Source: Kosakonia cowanii JCM 10956 = DSM 18146
GTDB lineage: Bacteria; Pseudomonadota; Gammaproteobacteria; Enterobacterales; Enterobacteriaceae
Direction: 5' to 3'
Assembly (NCBI RefSeq): GCF_001975225.1
Contig: NZ_CP019445.1
Location: 2,480,001 to 2,544,000, forward strand
Length of the DNA: 64,000 nt
Shown here: positions 17,193 to 26,837 of the stretch, piece after piece
Layout of the letters: each line of letters begins with the position of its first letter
Position numbering within the stretch: the first letter of the stretch is position 1
Program-made: the position numbers and the translations under genes
The notes under the pieces: generated by a model
Database searches by the model: none
Told to the model about the DNA's origin: nothing
Seen by the model: only the letters and a program-made list of their open reading frames with translations

Positions 17193-18181
17193 TTGTTTCG
17201 GGACTCCTGAATTAACAAGGCGATAAGGTAAATACCGCCGAGGCTGACGGTGACCACGCCAACCGGTAGCTGGTAAGGCGTAAAGCCGCGCTGGGCGATC
17301 ATATCCGCCAGCAGCAGCAGCAGCGCGCCGCAGAGCGTCGACTGGGTTAACCCCCAGCGCGCCGTGCCGCTCAGGCGGCGGGCAATATGCGGTGCCACCA
17401 GTGCGATAAAGGAGATGGGGCCAGCAAGCGCCGTGGCGGCTGCGGTCAGCGCCACCGCTACCAGCATCAGCAGCAAACGCGAGCGCTCAACGTTGACGCC
17501 CAGCGCGCAGGCGCTGTCGTCGCCCATCTCCAGCAGCCGCATGCGCCGTGCCAGCAGGGCGGCGAAAAAAAACATCGCCAGCATAATCGGCACCGACGGC
17601 AGCGTTTTCGCCCACGTCAGGCCATTGAGCGATCCGGCGTTCCACAGCCCGGCGGAGAGCGCCGTTTCAAGCGACGCTTTCAGCAGCAGCCAGGTGTTGA
17701 AGGCCACCAGCATCGCGCGTATGCCAATGCCGACAATAATCAGGCGGAAGGTTTCAATGCCGTTGCGCCAGGCCAGCAGCCACACCAGCAGCGAGGTAAG
17801 GATGCCGCCCGCCATCGCTGCCAGCGCAATCGCCGTCAGATGCTGGCCAAACAGCACCATCGCCACCAGCACACCGCTCCAGGCACCGGTGTTAAAGCCC
17901 ATGACATCCGGGCTGCCGAGCGGGTTACGCATCAGCGACTGGAAAATCGCGCCGCTGACGCCAAGCGCCGCGCCAACCACCAGCGCCATTAACACTCGCG
18001 GCAAGCGCCACTCCATCACCACCAGCTGCATTGCGCGCGGCGCAGCACCGCTTAGCGCGTCGAAAACCTGCGTGAAGGTGAGCATCACCGTACCGCTGCG
18101 CAACCCCCAGGCTGCGAGCAGCAGGGCGGCGATAACCATCAGCAGGCAACTGGCCACTAAACGGCGGGAGGGAGCGATCAT
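17189..18181 (-). CDS. fepG: Ferric enterobactin permease FepG
   Basis: A 330-residue inner-membrane permease of the BtuC/FecCD family with about ten hydrophobic helices. Signatures are RLPRVLMALVVGAALGVSGAIFQSLMRNPLGSPDVMGFNTGA near the N-terminus and GPISFIALVAPHIARRL, the cytoplasmic coupling helix that contacts FepC. It pairs with FepD. Overlaps of 4 bases with both fepD and fepC indicate a tightly coupled operon. Confidence 0.96.
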   Translation of the reverse strand: MIAPSRRLVASCLLMVIAALLLAAWGLRSGTVMLTFTQVFDALSGAAPRAMQLVVMEWRLPRVLMALVVGAALGVSGAIFQSLMRNPLGSPDVMGFNTGAWSGVLVAMVLFGQHLTAIALAAMAGGILTSLLVWLLAWRNGIETFRLIIVGIGIRAMLVAFNTWLLLKASLETALSAGLWNAGSLNGLTWAKTLPSVPIMLAMFFFAALLARRMRLLEMGDDSACALGVNVERSRLLLMLVAVALTAAATALAGPISFIALVAPHIARRLSGTARWGLTQSTLCGALLLLLADMIAQRGFTPYQLPVGVVTVSLGGIYLIALLIQESRNK

Positions 18182-19182
18182 AAGCCGCCTCCGCGCGCGC
18201 GGCGCACCAGCAGGATCAGCATCGGCGCGCCGATAAAGGCGCTCACGACCGAAACGCGCAGCTCGCCCGGCACGATCACACGGCCAATGATATCGGCAAA
18301 CAGCAGCAGAGCAGGGGTGGCAATTAACGTGACAGGAAGCGACCAGCGGTGATCGGCCCCAACCAGCCCGCGCGCCAGGTGGGGCATCATCAGACCGATA
18401 AAGGCGATTGGGCCGACGACCGCCGTGGCGCTGCCGCAGAGCACGGTTATCGCCAGTAAACCCAGCAACTGGGTGCGCGCCACTTTGCTGCCGAGCGCCG
18501 TCGCCGTATCGCTGCCGAGGCTCAGGCTGTTAAGTGCGCGGCTCAACATCAAGGCGACGCCCGCCGCCAGCAGCACCGGGATCAGCACCACGCGCAGGGT
18601 TGCCAGCGTACGAATATCAAGGGAACCGGCCTGCCAGAAACGCAGCTGATCGTAGACATCAGCATTGAGCAGCGAAATGCCGCTGGAGAGTCCGTCGAGC
18701 ACGGCGGTGAGCGCCACGCCCGCGAGTGTTAAGCGCACCGGGCTAAGCTGCCCACCGCCCTGGCTGCCGGTAAACGCCACCAGCAGCGAGGCGGCGAATG
18801 CGCCGCAAAAGGCGAACAGCAGCTGCTCCGTTGGCGTGGTCGCGCCCAGCAGCGCGGCGCCGAGCACAATGGCGAAACTGGCGCCCGCATTGACGCCTAA
18901 AAGGCCCGGGTCAGCCAGCGGGTTGCGCGTCAGGGTTTGCATCAGCGCACCGGCAAGGCCAAGCGCGCCGCCGGCGAGTAAGCCTGCCAGCGTGCGCGGC
19001 AGGCGCGCATCGCGAATGATGGTGCAATCTGCGCTGTGGCAAGCGCCAAAAAGGGCGTCGGAGATGACCGCGGCAGGCATCGGTTTTGCGCCAATAAACA
19101 GGCTCAGTGCCGCAGCAAATATAAGCAGTATCAATAGCCCGACGAGAACCAATACGCGCGCCGGGGAAGCAGAAAACGACAT
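18178..19182 (-). CDS. fepD: Ferric enterobactin permease FepD
   Basis: A 334-residue FecCD-family permease, partner of FepG. It has [42 protein letters not shown] and the coupling segment [19 protein letters not shown]. It is the first gene of the fepDGC operon; the start lies 15 bases from a Fur box shared with divergent entS. The C-terminal RRARGGGL runs into the fepG start. Confidence 0.96.
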   Translation of the reverse strand: MSFSASPARVLVLVGLLILLIFAAALSLFIGAKPMPAAVISDALFGACHSADCTIIRDARLPRTLAGLLAGGALGLAGALMQTLTRNPLADPGLLGVNAGASFAIVLGAALLGATTPTEQLLFAFCGAFAASLLVAFTGSQGGGQLSPVRLTLAGVALTAVLDGLSSGISLLNADVYDQLRFWQAGSLDIRTLATLRVVLIPVLLAAGVALMLSRALNSLSLGSDTATALGSKVARTQLLGLLAITVLCGSATAVVGPIAFIGLMMPHLARGLVGADHRWSLPVTLIATPALLLFADIIGRVIVPGELRVSVVSAFIGAPMLILLVRRARGGGL

Positions 19183-19197
19183 AAAAATCCCAATTTT

Positions 19198-19222
19198 GAT
19201 AATGATAGTAATTATCGTTATC
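19198..19222. promoter_or_regulatory. Fur operator between fepD and entS
   Basis: GATAATGATAGTAATTATCGTTATC is a near-palindromic run of Fur hexamers in the 112-bp divergent region, so both promoters should be iron-repressed. Confidence 0.85.
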
Positions 19223-19294
19223 GATCCTGTTTTGTTATGTTACCATGCGCAGCCTGAGATTGGACACAGAAAGTATGGAATACAAGGTCTTGTA

Positions 19295-20530
19295 ATGAAG
19301 CAACACTCCTGGCTGCTGAATCTCAGCCTGCTGCGGACACATCCGGCTTATCGCGTCGTTTTCCTCGCGCGTTTTATCTCAATTTTATCGCTGGGCTTAC
19401 TGGGCGTGGCAGTACCGGTGCAGATCCAGGCGATGACCCACTCCAGCTGGCAGGTCGGGCTTGCCGTGACGCTGACCGGCGGCGCAATGTTTGTCGGCCT
19501 GATGCTCGGCGGCGTACTGGCGGATCGCTTTGAACGTAAAAAGCTGATTCTGCTGGCGCGATCCACCTGCGGTATCGGCTTTATTGGCCTCTTTCTCAAT
19601 GCACTGTTACCCGCGCCGTTGCTGTCGGCGATCTATCTGCTTGGCGTGTGGGATGGCTTTTTCGGCGCGCTTGGCGTGACGGCGCTGCTGGCGGCAACGC
19701 CTGCGCTGGTCGGGCGGGAAAACCTGATGCAGGCGGGGGCGATCACCATGCTCACCGTGCGCATCGGTTCGGTGATTTCGCCGATGGTTGGCGGCCTGCT
19801 GCTGGCCTCTGGCGGCGTGGCGTGGAACTACGGTCTGGCGGCGGCGGGCACCTTTATCACCCTGCTGCCACTGCTGACGCTGCCTGCGCTCCCACCGCCG
19901 CCGCAACCGCGCGAACACCCGCTTAAATCTCTTGCCGCTGCGCTGCACTTTCTGCTGCGTAACCCGTTAGTTGGCGGCATTGCGCTGCTCGGCGGCCTGC
20001 TGACGATGGCCAGCGCCGTGCGCGTGCTCTACCCGGCACTGGCGATGAGCTGGCAGATGTCGGCGGCGGAGATTGGCGTGCTTTATGCTGCACTGCCGCT
20101 CGGCGCAGCCATCGGCGCCTTGACCAGCGGCAGGCTGGCGCACAGCGAGCGGCCCGGCATCATCATGTTGCTGACCAGCGTCGGCGCGTTTATCGCCATT
20201 GCGCTCTTTAGCCTGATGCCCGTCTGGCCGCTCGGCGTGCTCTTTCTCGCGCTCTGCGGCTGGCTGACGGCGGTGAGTTCACTGCTGCAATACACCCTGT
20301 TGCAAACCCAGACCCCGGAAGCGATGCTCGGGCGCATTAACGGCTTATGGACGGCGCAAAACGTCACCGGCGACGCCATCGGTGCGGCGCTGCTGGGCGC
20401 AATGGGATCGATGCTGACGCCCGCCGCCTCGGCGAGCTTCAGCGGGCTGGCGTTAGCGATAGTGGGATTAGTGCTGGTTCTCATCCTCGGCGAACTACGC
20501 CGTTTCCGACAGGTTCAGTCCGGCGCATAA
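19295..20530 (+). CDS. entS: Enterobactin exporter EntS
   Basis: A 411-residue major-facilitator exporter that moves enterobactin from cytoplasm to periplasm. About twelve membrane helices, the MFS loop motif [12 protein letters not shown] between helices 2 and 3, and [24 protein letters not shown] near the end are visible and match E. coli EntS closely. The ATG at 19295 was chosen by N-terminal similarity ([20 protein letters not shown]); the long upstream open frame overlaps fepD antisense and is not real. The C-terminus is a few residues shorter than in E. coli. Confidence 0.97.
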   Translation: MKQHSWLLNLSLLRTHPAYRVVFLARFISILSLGLLGVAVPVQIQAMTHSSWQVGLAVTLTGGAMFVGLMLGGVLADRFERKKLILLARSTCGIGFIGLFLNALLPAPLLSAIYLLGVWDGFFGALGVTALLAATPALVGRENLMQAGAITMLTVRIGSVISPMVGGLLLASGGVAWNYGLAAAGTFITLLPLLTLPALPPPPQPREHPLKSLAAALHFLLRNPLVGGIALLGGLLTMASAVRVLYPALAMSWQMSAAEIGVLYAALPLGAAIGALTSGRLAHSERPGIIMLLTSVGAFIAIALFSLMPVWPLGVLFLALCGWLTAVSSLLQYTLLQTQTPEAMLGRINGLWTAQNVTGDAIGAALLGAMGSMLTPAASASFSGLALAIVGLVLVLILGELRRFRQVQSGA

Positions 20531-20534
20531 AATT

Positions 20535-20562
20535 CTCCGGTGGCGTTAGCGTCACCGGAGCT
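20535..20562 (+). terminator. Hairpin after entS
   Basis: An 8-bp stem CTCCGGTG/CACCGGAG with a 10-nt loop lies right after the entS stop. The T-run is weak, so it may act as a stability element or a weak terminator. Confidence 0.45.
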
Positions 20563-20614
20563 TCAGCGTTACGGCGATCTGATCACCCCCCTTGACTGCA
20601 AACGGGATGCCTTC

Positions 20615-20700
20615 ACAGGCCGGATAAGTCACGACCCTTATCCGGCAATACCGAGGTTTTTGTAGGCCGGATAAGCGCCAGCGCCATCCGGCAATAAGGC
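20615..20700. repeat. Two REP units between entS and fepB
   Basis: REP palindromes at about 20617-20650 (CCGGATAAGTCACGACCCTTATCCGG) and 20661-20697, between the convergent 3' ends of entS and fepB. Confidence 0.8.
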
Positions 20701-20713
20701 TTGCGGCAAACCC

Positions 20714-21673
20714 TCAGCCAAACAGCGTAGACAAGCGCTGCAACACGCGGGTTGCGCTGTAGTAATCAAGCCGGAAGGTCTCGGCACCCAGCGCATAAAC
20801 CCGCTTATTGCGTACTGCGGGAAGATGCGCCAGCAGCGGATTAGCGCTCAGGGCGTCGGCCTCTTTTTGATCGCCGGCGAACAGGAACAGCGCTTCGCCA
20901 TTCAGCCCGGCGGCGAGGTTTTCACCGCCGAGTTGCACGATGTCATGGCGTTTACCCTGGCTCTGGCTCGCCTGCAGTCCCGCCGGCAGCGGCGCGAGGG
21001 TAAAACCGAGCTGTTGCATTAACTGGCCCTGCGCGGAGTCGCGAGTCCAGAGATTCGCGCTGTGCGCGGCGGGCGTATAAACCAGCGCGCTCACCGGCTG
21101 CGGCGGCAGTTTCATGTGCGTTTTTGCCGCCGCCAGCTGCTGGTTGAACTCAGTGATACGCGCGGCGGCCTGCTGCTCGTGGCCGGTGATTTCGCCAAGC
21201 TGGGTAAGCAGCGCCTGCCAGCTCTTATCGTCGTAATTGATGATTAGCGTCGGCGCGATCGTCGAGAGCTGATCGTAGAGCGCCAGCGCCGAGTCGCCGC
21301 CGGTGGCGCTGATCAAAATCAGATCCGGCATCTGCGCGGCAACCGCTTCGGCATTCGCTTCGCCGATGTAGAGACGCGCAACGTTGCGCTGTTTGGCAAT
21401 CTCGCCCCACTGGCGCAAAAAGCCCTGACCGTCGGCAAAACGGTTATTTGGCGTCGTTGCGCCGCTGGCGACCACTGGCGCATCAATCGCCAGCAGCGAG
21501 CCGGTGAGGGTAACGCTCGTGGAAACAATGCGCTGCGGCGCGCTGGCAAGCTGATGCACGCCGCGGCTGTCGGTCACCTGGCGCGGCCAGTCGGCGGCGC
21601 AGGCTGAGTTAAGTCCTAAAACGAAAACGCCCACTAACAGAGCGTGTTTACGACACCAGCTAAGAAAATTCAC
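20714..21673 (-). CDS. fepB: Ferric enterobactin periplasmic binding protein FepB
   Basis: A periplasmic protein carrying ferric enterobactin to FepDG. After the signal sequence the mature protein starts [12 protein letters not shown]; conserved blocks include [33 protein letters not shown] sequence, [22 protein letters not shown] and [22 protein letters not shown] place the start at the GTG at 21673 (319 residues, close to the 318 of E. coli) because AGGA lies about 9 bases upstream; the ATG at 21718 has no ribosome site and would add a charged 15-residue extension. Start uncertain, identity firm. Confidence 0.95.
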   Translation of the reverse strand: MNFLSWCRKHALLVGVFVLGLNSACAADWPRQVTDSRGVHQLASAPQRIVSTSVTLTGSLLAIDAPVVASGATTPNNRFADGQGFLRQWGEIAKQRNVARLYIGEANAEAVAAQMPDLILISATGGDSALALYDQLSTIAPTLIINYDDKSWQALLTQLGEITGHEQQAAARITEFNQQLAAAKTHMKLPPQPVSALVYTPAAHSANLWTRDSAQGQLMQQLGFTLAPLPAGLQASQSQGKRHDIVQLGGENLAAGLNGEALFLFAGDQKEADALSANPLLAHLPAVRNKRVYALGAETFRLDYYSATRVLQRLSTLFG

Positions 21674-21814
21674 AACGTGAGTCCTGTTTCTGTTGAAGTT
21701 AATGCTTCTCATTTTCATCGTTGAGCGTCATGGATGCAAGTTGTGGCAGTGCGAGAGGAGATTCTGCTGTTGACATCACCGGCAATAACTTTTTATCTTA
21801 CTGCACCAAACAAA

Positions 21815-21833
21815 AATGATAATCATTCTTAAT
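21815..21833. promoter_or_regulatory. Fur operator between fepB and entC
   Basis: AATGATAATCATTCTTA matches overlapping Fur hexamers about 26 bases before the entC start, in the divergent fepB/entC region. Confidence 0.85.
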
Positions 21834-21858
21834 ACATTTATCATTGCCGGAGGATGAT

Positions 21859-23034
21859 ATGGATACGTCATTGGCTGAAGAGATCCAGCTGTCTGCAACG
21901 ACACTGGCCGCCGATCAATTTTTCTTTATGTCGCCGTACCGCAGTTTCACCACGTCGGGGTGTGTTGCGCGTTTCTCAGAGCCGGCAGTGGGAGGTGATG
22001 CGCCAGACAGCGCCTTCCAGCGAAAACTGGCGCAGGCGTTTGCCGATGCCAGAGCGCAGGGCATCGCGCGGCCGATTATGGTCGGCGCTATCCCGTTTGA
22101 TACCACGCAGCCTTCGGCGCTCTTTATCCCTCAACGCTGGCAGAGCTTCTCCCGCCCGGAAAAACAGCGCGCTGCACGCTACTTCAACAGCGGCGCGATG
22201 CCGAATGTGAAGGCGCAAACAGCGGTGCCCGAGCAGGATCTGTTTATGGAGATGGTGGCGAATGCCTCCGCGCGCACCGCAACGCCGGAAGTGGACAAAG
22301 TGGTGCTCTCACGCCTGATTGAGATCGCAACTGACCGCCCGGTCGACAGCGGCGTGCTGCTTGAGCGCTTAATTGCGCAGAACCCCGCCAGTTTCAACTT
22401 CCACGTTCCGCTGCCCGATGGCGGCGCGCTGCTGGGCGCCAGCCCCGAGCTGCTGCTGCGTAAAGAGGGCGATCACTTCAGCTCTCTGCCGCTGGCCGGT
22501 TCGGCGCGCCGTCAGCCTGATGACATGCTCGATCGCGAAGCGGGCAACAAACTGCTGGCCTCAGAAAAAGATCGCCATGAACACGAGCTGGTGACTCAGG
22601 CGATGAAAAAAGTGCTGCAACCGCGCAGCCGCATGCTGACGCTGCCGTCGTCGCCGCAGCTGGTGAATACGCCGACGCTGTGGCACCTGGCAACGCCGAT
22701 TGAGGGCACGGCAAAAGAGGGTGAAAACGCCCTGACGCTCGCCTGCCTGCTCCATCCAACACCCGCGCTGAGCGGCTTCCCGCACCAGGTTGCGAAGAAA
22801 ATAATCGCCGAGCTTGAGCCGTTTAACCGCGAACTCTTCGGCGGCATTGTCGGCTGGTGCGATGCGGAAGGAAACGGCGAGTGGGTGGTTACCATCCGCT
22901 GCGCGCGCATCCGCGACAACAACGTCCGCCTGTTTGCCGGAGCCGGGATTGTCCCCGCCTCGTCGCCGCTCGCTGAATGGCGCGAAACCGGCGTCAAATT
23001 GACCACCATGTTGAATGCCTTCGGTTTGCATTAA
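21859..23034 (+). CDS. entC: Isochorismate synthase EntC
   Basis: A 391-residue enzyme converting chorismate to isochorismate, the first step of dihydroxybenzoate synthesis. It is the same length as E. coli EntC. Chorismate-binding-fold signatures include VDKVVLSR (catalytic Lys region), LLGASPELLLRKEG, PLAGSARR, SEKDRHEHELV, LTLACLLHPTPALSGFPHQVA, and FGGIVGWCDAEGNGEWVVTIRCA. The ATG at 21859 follows GGAGG; the upstream TTG frame is ignored. First gene of entCEBAH, downstream of a Fur box. Confidence 0.98.
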   Translation: MDTSLAEEIQLSATTLAADQFFFMSPYRSFTTSGCVARFSEPAVGGDAPDSAFQRKLAQAFADARAQGIARPIMVGAIPFDTTQPSALFIPQRWQSFSRPEKQRAARYFNSGAMPNVKAQTAVPEQDLFMEMVANASARTATPEVDKVVLSRLIEIATDRPVDSGVLLERLIAQNPASFNFHVPLPDGGALLGASPELLLRKEGDHFSSLPLAGSARRQPDDMLDREAGNKLLASEKDRHEHELVTQAMKKVLQPRSRMLTLPSSPQLVNTPTLWHLATPIEGTAKEGENALTLACLLHPTPALSGFPHQVAKKIIAELEPFNRELFGGIVGWCDAEGNGEWVVTIRCARIRDNNVRLFAGAGIVPASSPLAEWRETGVKLTTMLNAFGLH

Positions 23035-23043
23035 GGAGCCACA

Positions 23044-24642
23044 GTGACCATTCCTTTTAGCCGCTGGCCGCAAGAGTTTGCCCGTCGTTACCGTGAAAAG
23101 GGCTACTGGCAGGATCTGCCGCTGAGCGATATTTTGACCCGCCACGCTGCCAGCGAAGCCGTTGCGGTAATCGACGGCGATCGCGCGTTAAGCTACAGCC
23201 AGCTGCATGCCGCCTCGGACAACCTCGCCTGCGCATTACAGTCGATGGGCATTGCGCGCGGTGATACCGCGCTGGTGCAACTGGGCAATGTCGCCGAGTT
23301 TTACATCACCTTTTTCGCCCTGCTGAAAATCGGCGTCGCGCCGGTGAACGCGCTCTTCAGCCATCAGCGCAGCGAGCTCAACGCTTACGCGGCGCAAATC
23401 AAACCTGCGCTGCTGATTGCCGATCGCGCCCACGGGCTGTTTGCCGATGACGCTTTCCTCCGCGCGCTGGAAAACGATCACCCGTCGCTGCGCGCCATTA
23501 TGCTGCGCGGCGAGTCGCTGGAGCAGGCGATTGCCCGCCCGGCGGATAATGTTACCGCTACGCCAACTCCGGCGGATGAGGTGGCTTTCTTCCAGCTCTC
23601 CGGCGGCAGCACTGGTACGCCGAAGCTGATCCCGCGCACGCACAATGACTATCTCTACAGCATTGTGCGCAGTAATGAGATTTGCCATTTCACGGCGCAA
23701 ACCCGCTACCTCTGCGCCTTACCGGCGGCGCACAACTACCCGTTAAGTTCGCCCGGCGCGCTCGGCGTCTTCCTCGCCGGTGGCTCTGTGGTGCTGGCGA
23801 GCGACCCGAGCGCCACGCTCTGTTTCCCGCTGATTGAAAAACACCGGGTTAACGTCACCGCGCTGGTGCCCCCGGCGGTCAGCCTCTGGTTACAGGCGAT
23901 AGCCGAGTGGGGCAGCAATGCTCAGCTTGCCTCGCTGAAACTGCTGCAAGTGGGCGGCGCGCGGCTCTCCGCAACGCTGGCGGCGCGTATTCCGGCGGAG
24001 ATTGGCTGTCAGCTCCAGCAGGTGTTCGGCATGGCAGAAGGGCTGGTGAACTACACCCGCCTCGACGATCCGCTGGAGCGCATCATCAACACCCAGGGGC
24101 GGCCGATGTCGCCGGATGATGAAGTGTGGGTCGCCGATGAGAACGGCAACCCGCTGCCCGCAGGGGAGACCGGACGCCTGATGACGCGCGGCCCCTATAC
24201 CTTCCGCGGCTACTTCAACAGCCCGCAGCACAACGCCAGCGCCTTTGATGCTGAGGGCTTCTACTGCTCGGGCGATCTCATCGCCATTGATGAGCAGGGC
24301 TACATCACCGTGCAGGGACGGGAAAAAGATCAGATCAACCGCGGCGGCGAGAAGATTGCCGCCGAGGAGATTGAAAACCTGCTGCTGCGCCATGAAGCGG
24401 TGATCCACGCCGCGCTTGTGAGCATGGAGGACAGCCTGCTTGGCGAGAAGAGCTGTGCGTATCTGGTGGTGAAAACCCCGCTGCGCGCGGTGGCGATCCG
24501 CCGCTTCTTGCGCGAGCAGGGCGTGGCGGAGTTTAAGCTGCCGGATCGCGTCGAGTGCCTTGAAGCGCTGCCGCTGACGCCGGTAGGAAAAGTTGACAAG
24601 AAACAGTTACGCCAGTGGGTAGCACAACGCACCCCGGCGTAA
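23044..24642 (+). CDS. entE: 2,3-dihydroxybenzoate-AMP ligase EntE
   Basis: A 532-residue stand-alone adenylation enzyme activating 2,3-dihydroxybenzoate and loading it on EntB. It starts with GTG at 23044 preceded by AAGGAG, and [20 protein letters not shown] aligns with E. coli EntE. Motifs are [17 protein letters not shown] (P-loop), [30 protein letters not shown], the YCSGDLI Asp, and the hinge and catalytic Lys region near [10 protein letters not shown]. It lies 9 bases after entC in the operon. Confidence 0.98.
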   Translation: MTIPFSRWPQEFARRYREKGYWQDLPLSDILTRHAASEAVAVIDGDRALSYSQLHAASDNLACALQSMGIARGDTALVQLGNVAEFYITFFALLKIGVAPVNALFSHQRSELNAYAAQIKPALLIADRAHGLFADDAFLRALENDHPSLRAIMLRGESLEQAIARPADNVTATPTPADEVAFFQLSGGSTGTPKLIPRTHNDYLYSIVRSNEICHFTAQTRYLCALPAAHNYPLSSPGALGVFLAGGSVVLASDPSATLCFPLIEKHRVNVTALVPPAVSLWLQAIAEWGSNAQLASLKLLQVGGARLSATLAARIPAEIGCQLQQVFGMAEGLVNYTRLDDPLERIINTQGRPMSPDDEVWVADENGNPLPAGETGRLMTRGPYTFRGYFNSPQHNASAFDAEGFYCSGDLIAIDEQGYITVQGREKDQINRGGEKIAAEEIENLLLRHEAVIHAALVSMEDSLLGEKSCAYLVVKTPLRAVAIRRFLREQGVAEFKLPDRVECLEALPLTPVGKVDKKQLRQWVAQRTPA

Positions 24643-24652
24643 AGGAGAGAAG

Positions 24653-25504
24653 ATGGCAATCCCAAAACTACAGGGCTACGCGCTGCCCGCAGCGGCTGAT
24701 ATCCCGGACAATAAAGTGAACTGGTCGTTTGAGCCCGCCCGTGCGGCGCTGTTGATCCATGATATGCAGGACTATTTTGTTAATTTCTGGGGCGATAACT
24801 GTCCGATGATGCAGCAAGTGGTGGCGAACATCGCCGCGCTGCGTCACTTCTGCAAACAGCACAATATTCCGGTCTACTACACCGCGCAGCCGAAAGAGCA
24901 GAGCGATGAAGATCGCGCGTTGCTGAACGACATGTGGGGGCCGGGCCTGACCCGCTCGCCGGAGCAGCAGCAGATCGTCAGCGAACTGGCACCGGACGAG
25001 GCCGACACCGTGCTGGTGAAGTGGCGCTACAGCGCGTTTCACCGCTCGCCGCTGGAGCAGATGCTGAAAGAGACCGGCCGCAACCAGCTGCTGATCACCG
25101 GCGTCTATTCGCATATCGGCTGTATGACCACCGCCACCGACGCCTTTATGCGCGATATCAAGCCGTTTATGGTGGCCGATGCGCTTGCGGATTTCAGCCG
25201 CGAAGAGCACTTAATGTCGCTCAACTATGTCGCCGGGCGTTCCGGCCGCGTGGTGCTGACGCAAGAGCTGCTGCCGCTACCGGCAAGTAAAGCGGCACTG
25301 CGCGAAATCATCCTGCCGTTGCTGGATGAGTCTGACGAGCCGCTGGATGACGAAAACCTGATTGATTACGGCCTCGATTCGGTGCGCATGATGGCGCTCG
25401 CCGCCCGCTGGCGCAAAGTGCATGGCGATATCGATTTTGTCATGCTGGCGAAAAAACCAACCATCGATGCCTGGTGGGCGCTGCTCGCGCGCGGGGTGCA
25501 GTGA
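24653..25504 (+). CDS. entB: Isochorismatase / aryl carrier protein EntB
   Basis: A 283-residue bifunctional protein. The N-terminal isochorismatase domain (about 1-205) makes 2,3-dihydro-2,3-dihydroxybenzoate, with the catalytic Asp in LLIHDMQDYFVNFW and the GVYSHIGCMTTA motif. The C-terminal aryl carrier domain (about 210-283) has the phosphopantetheine site GLDSVRMMAL with Ser 243. It follows entE by 10 bases with an AAGGAGAGAAG ribosome site and overlaps entA by one base at TGATG. Confidence 0.98.
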   Translation: MAIPKLQGYALPAAADIPDNKVNWSFEPARAALLIHDMQDYFVNFWGDNCPMMQQVVANIAALRHFCKQHNIPVYYTAQPKEQSDEDRALLNDMWGPGLTRSPEQQQIVSELAPDEADTVLVKWRYSAFHRSPLEQMLKETGRNQLLITGVYSHIGCMTTATDAFMRDIKPFMVADALADFSREEHLMSLNYVAGRSGRVVLTQELLPLPASKAALREIILPLLDESDEPLDDENLIDYGLDSVRMMALAARWRKVHGDIDFVMLAKKPTIDAWWALLARGVQ

Positions 25505-26259
25505 TGGCGAGCCTCGATTTCAGCGGACGCAGCGTCTGGGTGAGCGGGGCAGGGAAGGGGATCGGCTATGCCACCGCGCTCGCCTTCGTTGAGGCGGGCG
25601 CACAGGTGACCGGCTTCGATCTCGCCTTTAACGGCGAGCACTATCCGTTTGCCTGTGAAACGCTGGATATCGCCGACGCCGCGCAGGTCGCCGCCGTCAG
25701 CGAGCGCCTGCTGGCAAACAACGCGCCGTTGGATGTGCTGGTCAATGCCGCGGGCATTTTGCATATGGGCGCAACGGATGCGCTCTCTGACAAAGAGTGG
25801 CAGCAGACGTTCACTGTTAACGTCGGCGGTGCCTTTAACCTCTTTCGCCAGACGATGGCGCACTTTCGTCGCCAGCAGCGCGGGGCGATTGTCACCGTCT
25901 GCTCTGACGCCGCGCACACGCCGCGCATCGGCATGAGTGCTTATGGCGCGTCGAAAGCGGCGCTGAAAAGCCTTGCCCTGACCGTCGGTCTTGAGCTGGC
26001 TGCCAGCCACGTACGCTGTAATATCGTTTCGCCGGGTTCGACCGACACCGATATGCAGCGCACGCTATGGGTGAGCGACGATGCGGAGCAGCAGCGCATT
26101 CGCGGCTTCGGCGAGCAGTTCAAGCTCGGCATTCCGTTGGGGAAAATCGCCCGTCCGCAGGAGGTGGCGAACACCATTTTGTTCCTCGCCTCCGATCTCG
26201 CCAGCCACATTACGCTACAGGATATCGTGGTGGATGGTGGCTCGACGCTGGGGGCATGA
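25504..26259 (+). CDS. entA: 2,3-dihydro-2,3-dihydroxybenzoate dehydrogenase EntA
   Basis: A 251-residue short-chain dehydrogenase oxidising the EntB product to 2,3-dihydroxybenzoate with NAD+. The Rossmann motif is [13 protein letters not shown], followed by VNAAGI and catalytic [21 protein letters not shown] (Tyr-x3-Lys). The start ATG at 25504 overlaps the entB stop, indicating translational coupling. The end overlaps the entH start. Confidence 0.97.
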   Translation: MASLDFSGRSVWVSGAGKGIGYATALAFVEAGAQVTGFDLAFNGEHYPFACETLDIADAAQVAAVSERLLANNAPLDVLVNAAGILHMGATDALSDKEWQQTFTVNVGGAFNLFRQTMAHFRRQQRGAIVTVCSDAAHTPRIGMSAYGASKAALKSLALTVGLELAASHVRCNIVSPGSTDTDMQRTLWVSDDAEQQRIRGFGEQFKLGIPLGKIARPQEVANTILFLASDLASHITLQDIVVDGGSTLGA

Positions 26260-26672
26260 TGATCTGGAAACGTCACTTAACGCTGGAGGCGCTGAATGCC
26301 ACCAGCGATAACACCCTGATCGGGCATCTGGCGATTACCTATACCCGCATCGGGGATGATTTTCTCGAAGCGGAGATGCCGGTCGATAGCCGCACGCACC
26401 AGCCGTTTGGCCTGTTGCACGGCGGCGCGTCGGCGGCGCTGGCGGAAACGCTGGGTTCAATGGCCGGTTATATGATGACCCGTGACGGGCAGTGCGTGGT
26501 CGGCACCGAGCTTAACGCCACCCATCACCGCGCGGTGGCGCATGGCACAGTGCGCGGCGTTTGCCAGCCGCTGCATCTTGGCCGCCAGAATCAGAGCTGG
26601 GAGATCGTGGTGTTTGATGAACAGGGGCGGCGCTGCGCAACCTGTCGCCTCAGCACCGCGGTGCTCGGCTAA
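26259..26672 (+). CDS. entH: Proofreading thioesterase EntH
   Basis: A 137-residue hotdog-fold thioesterase that clears wrongly loaded acyl groups from the EntB carrier. The motif [21 protein letters not shown] and [19 protein letters not shown] are diagnostic. The length equals E. coli EntH if translation starts at the ATG at 26259; an ATG three bases earlier overlaps the entA stop and is an alternative. Last gene of entCEBAH. Confidence 0.96.
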   Translation: MIWKRHLTLEALNATSDNTLIGHLAITYTRIGDDFLEAEMPVDSRTHQPFGLLHGGASAALAETLGSMAGYMMTRDGQCVVGTELNATHHRAVAHGTVRGVCQPLHLGRQNQSWEIVVFDEQGRRCATCRLSTAVLG

Positions 26673-26678
26673 CCCTTC

Positions 26679-26704
26679 GCCCTCCGGCTCAGGAGGGCAT
26701 TCTT
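26679..26704 (+). terminator. Hairpin ending the ent operon
   Basis: A perfect 7-bp stem GCCCTCC/GGAGGGC with a 6-nt loop is followed by ATTCTTG, 6 bases after the entH stop. The T-tract is weak. A second short hairpin (GCGGC/GCCGC followed by CTTTCCTG) lies about 40 bases later, before the cstA promoter. Confidence 0.5.
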
Positions 26705-26837
26705 GCGATCCCGTTAACACAATCAACCAAATGCCGTGCGGCAGGCCGCCTTTCCTGTGTTTCAAAGTTGTTAAGTTCTTTGAGTTGATATAGAAACAAA
26801 ATGTAACATCTCTCTGTCTCTCAAACGGATAACCGCT

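Noticed and set aside
18665..19294. N-terminal extension of EntS by an open frame of 210 codons
   Set aside because: It runs antisense through fepD and the Fur operator; the ATG at 19295 aligns with known EntS.
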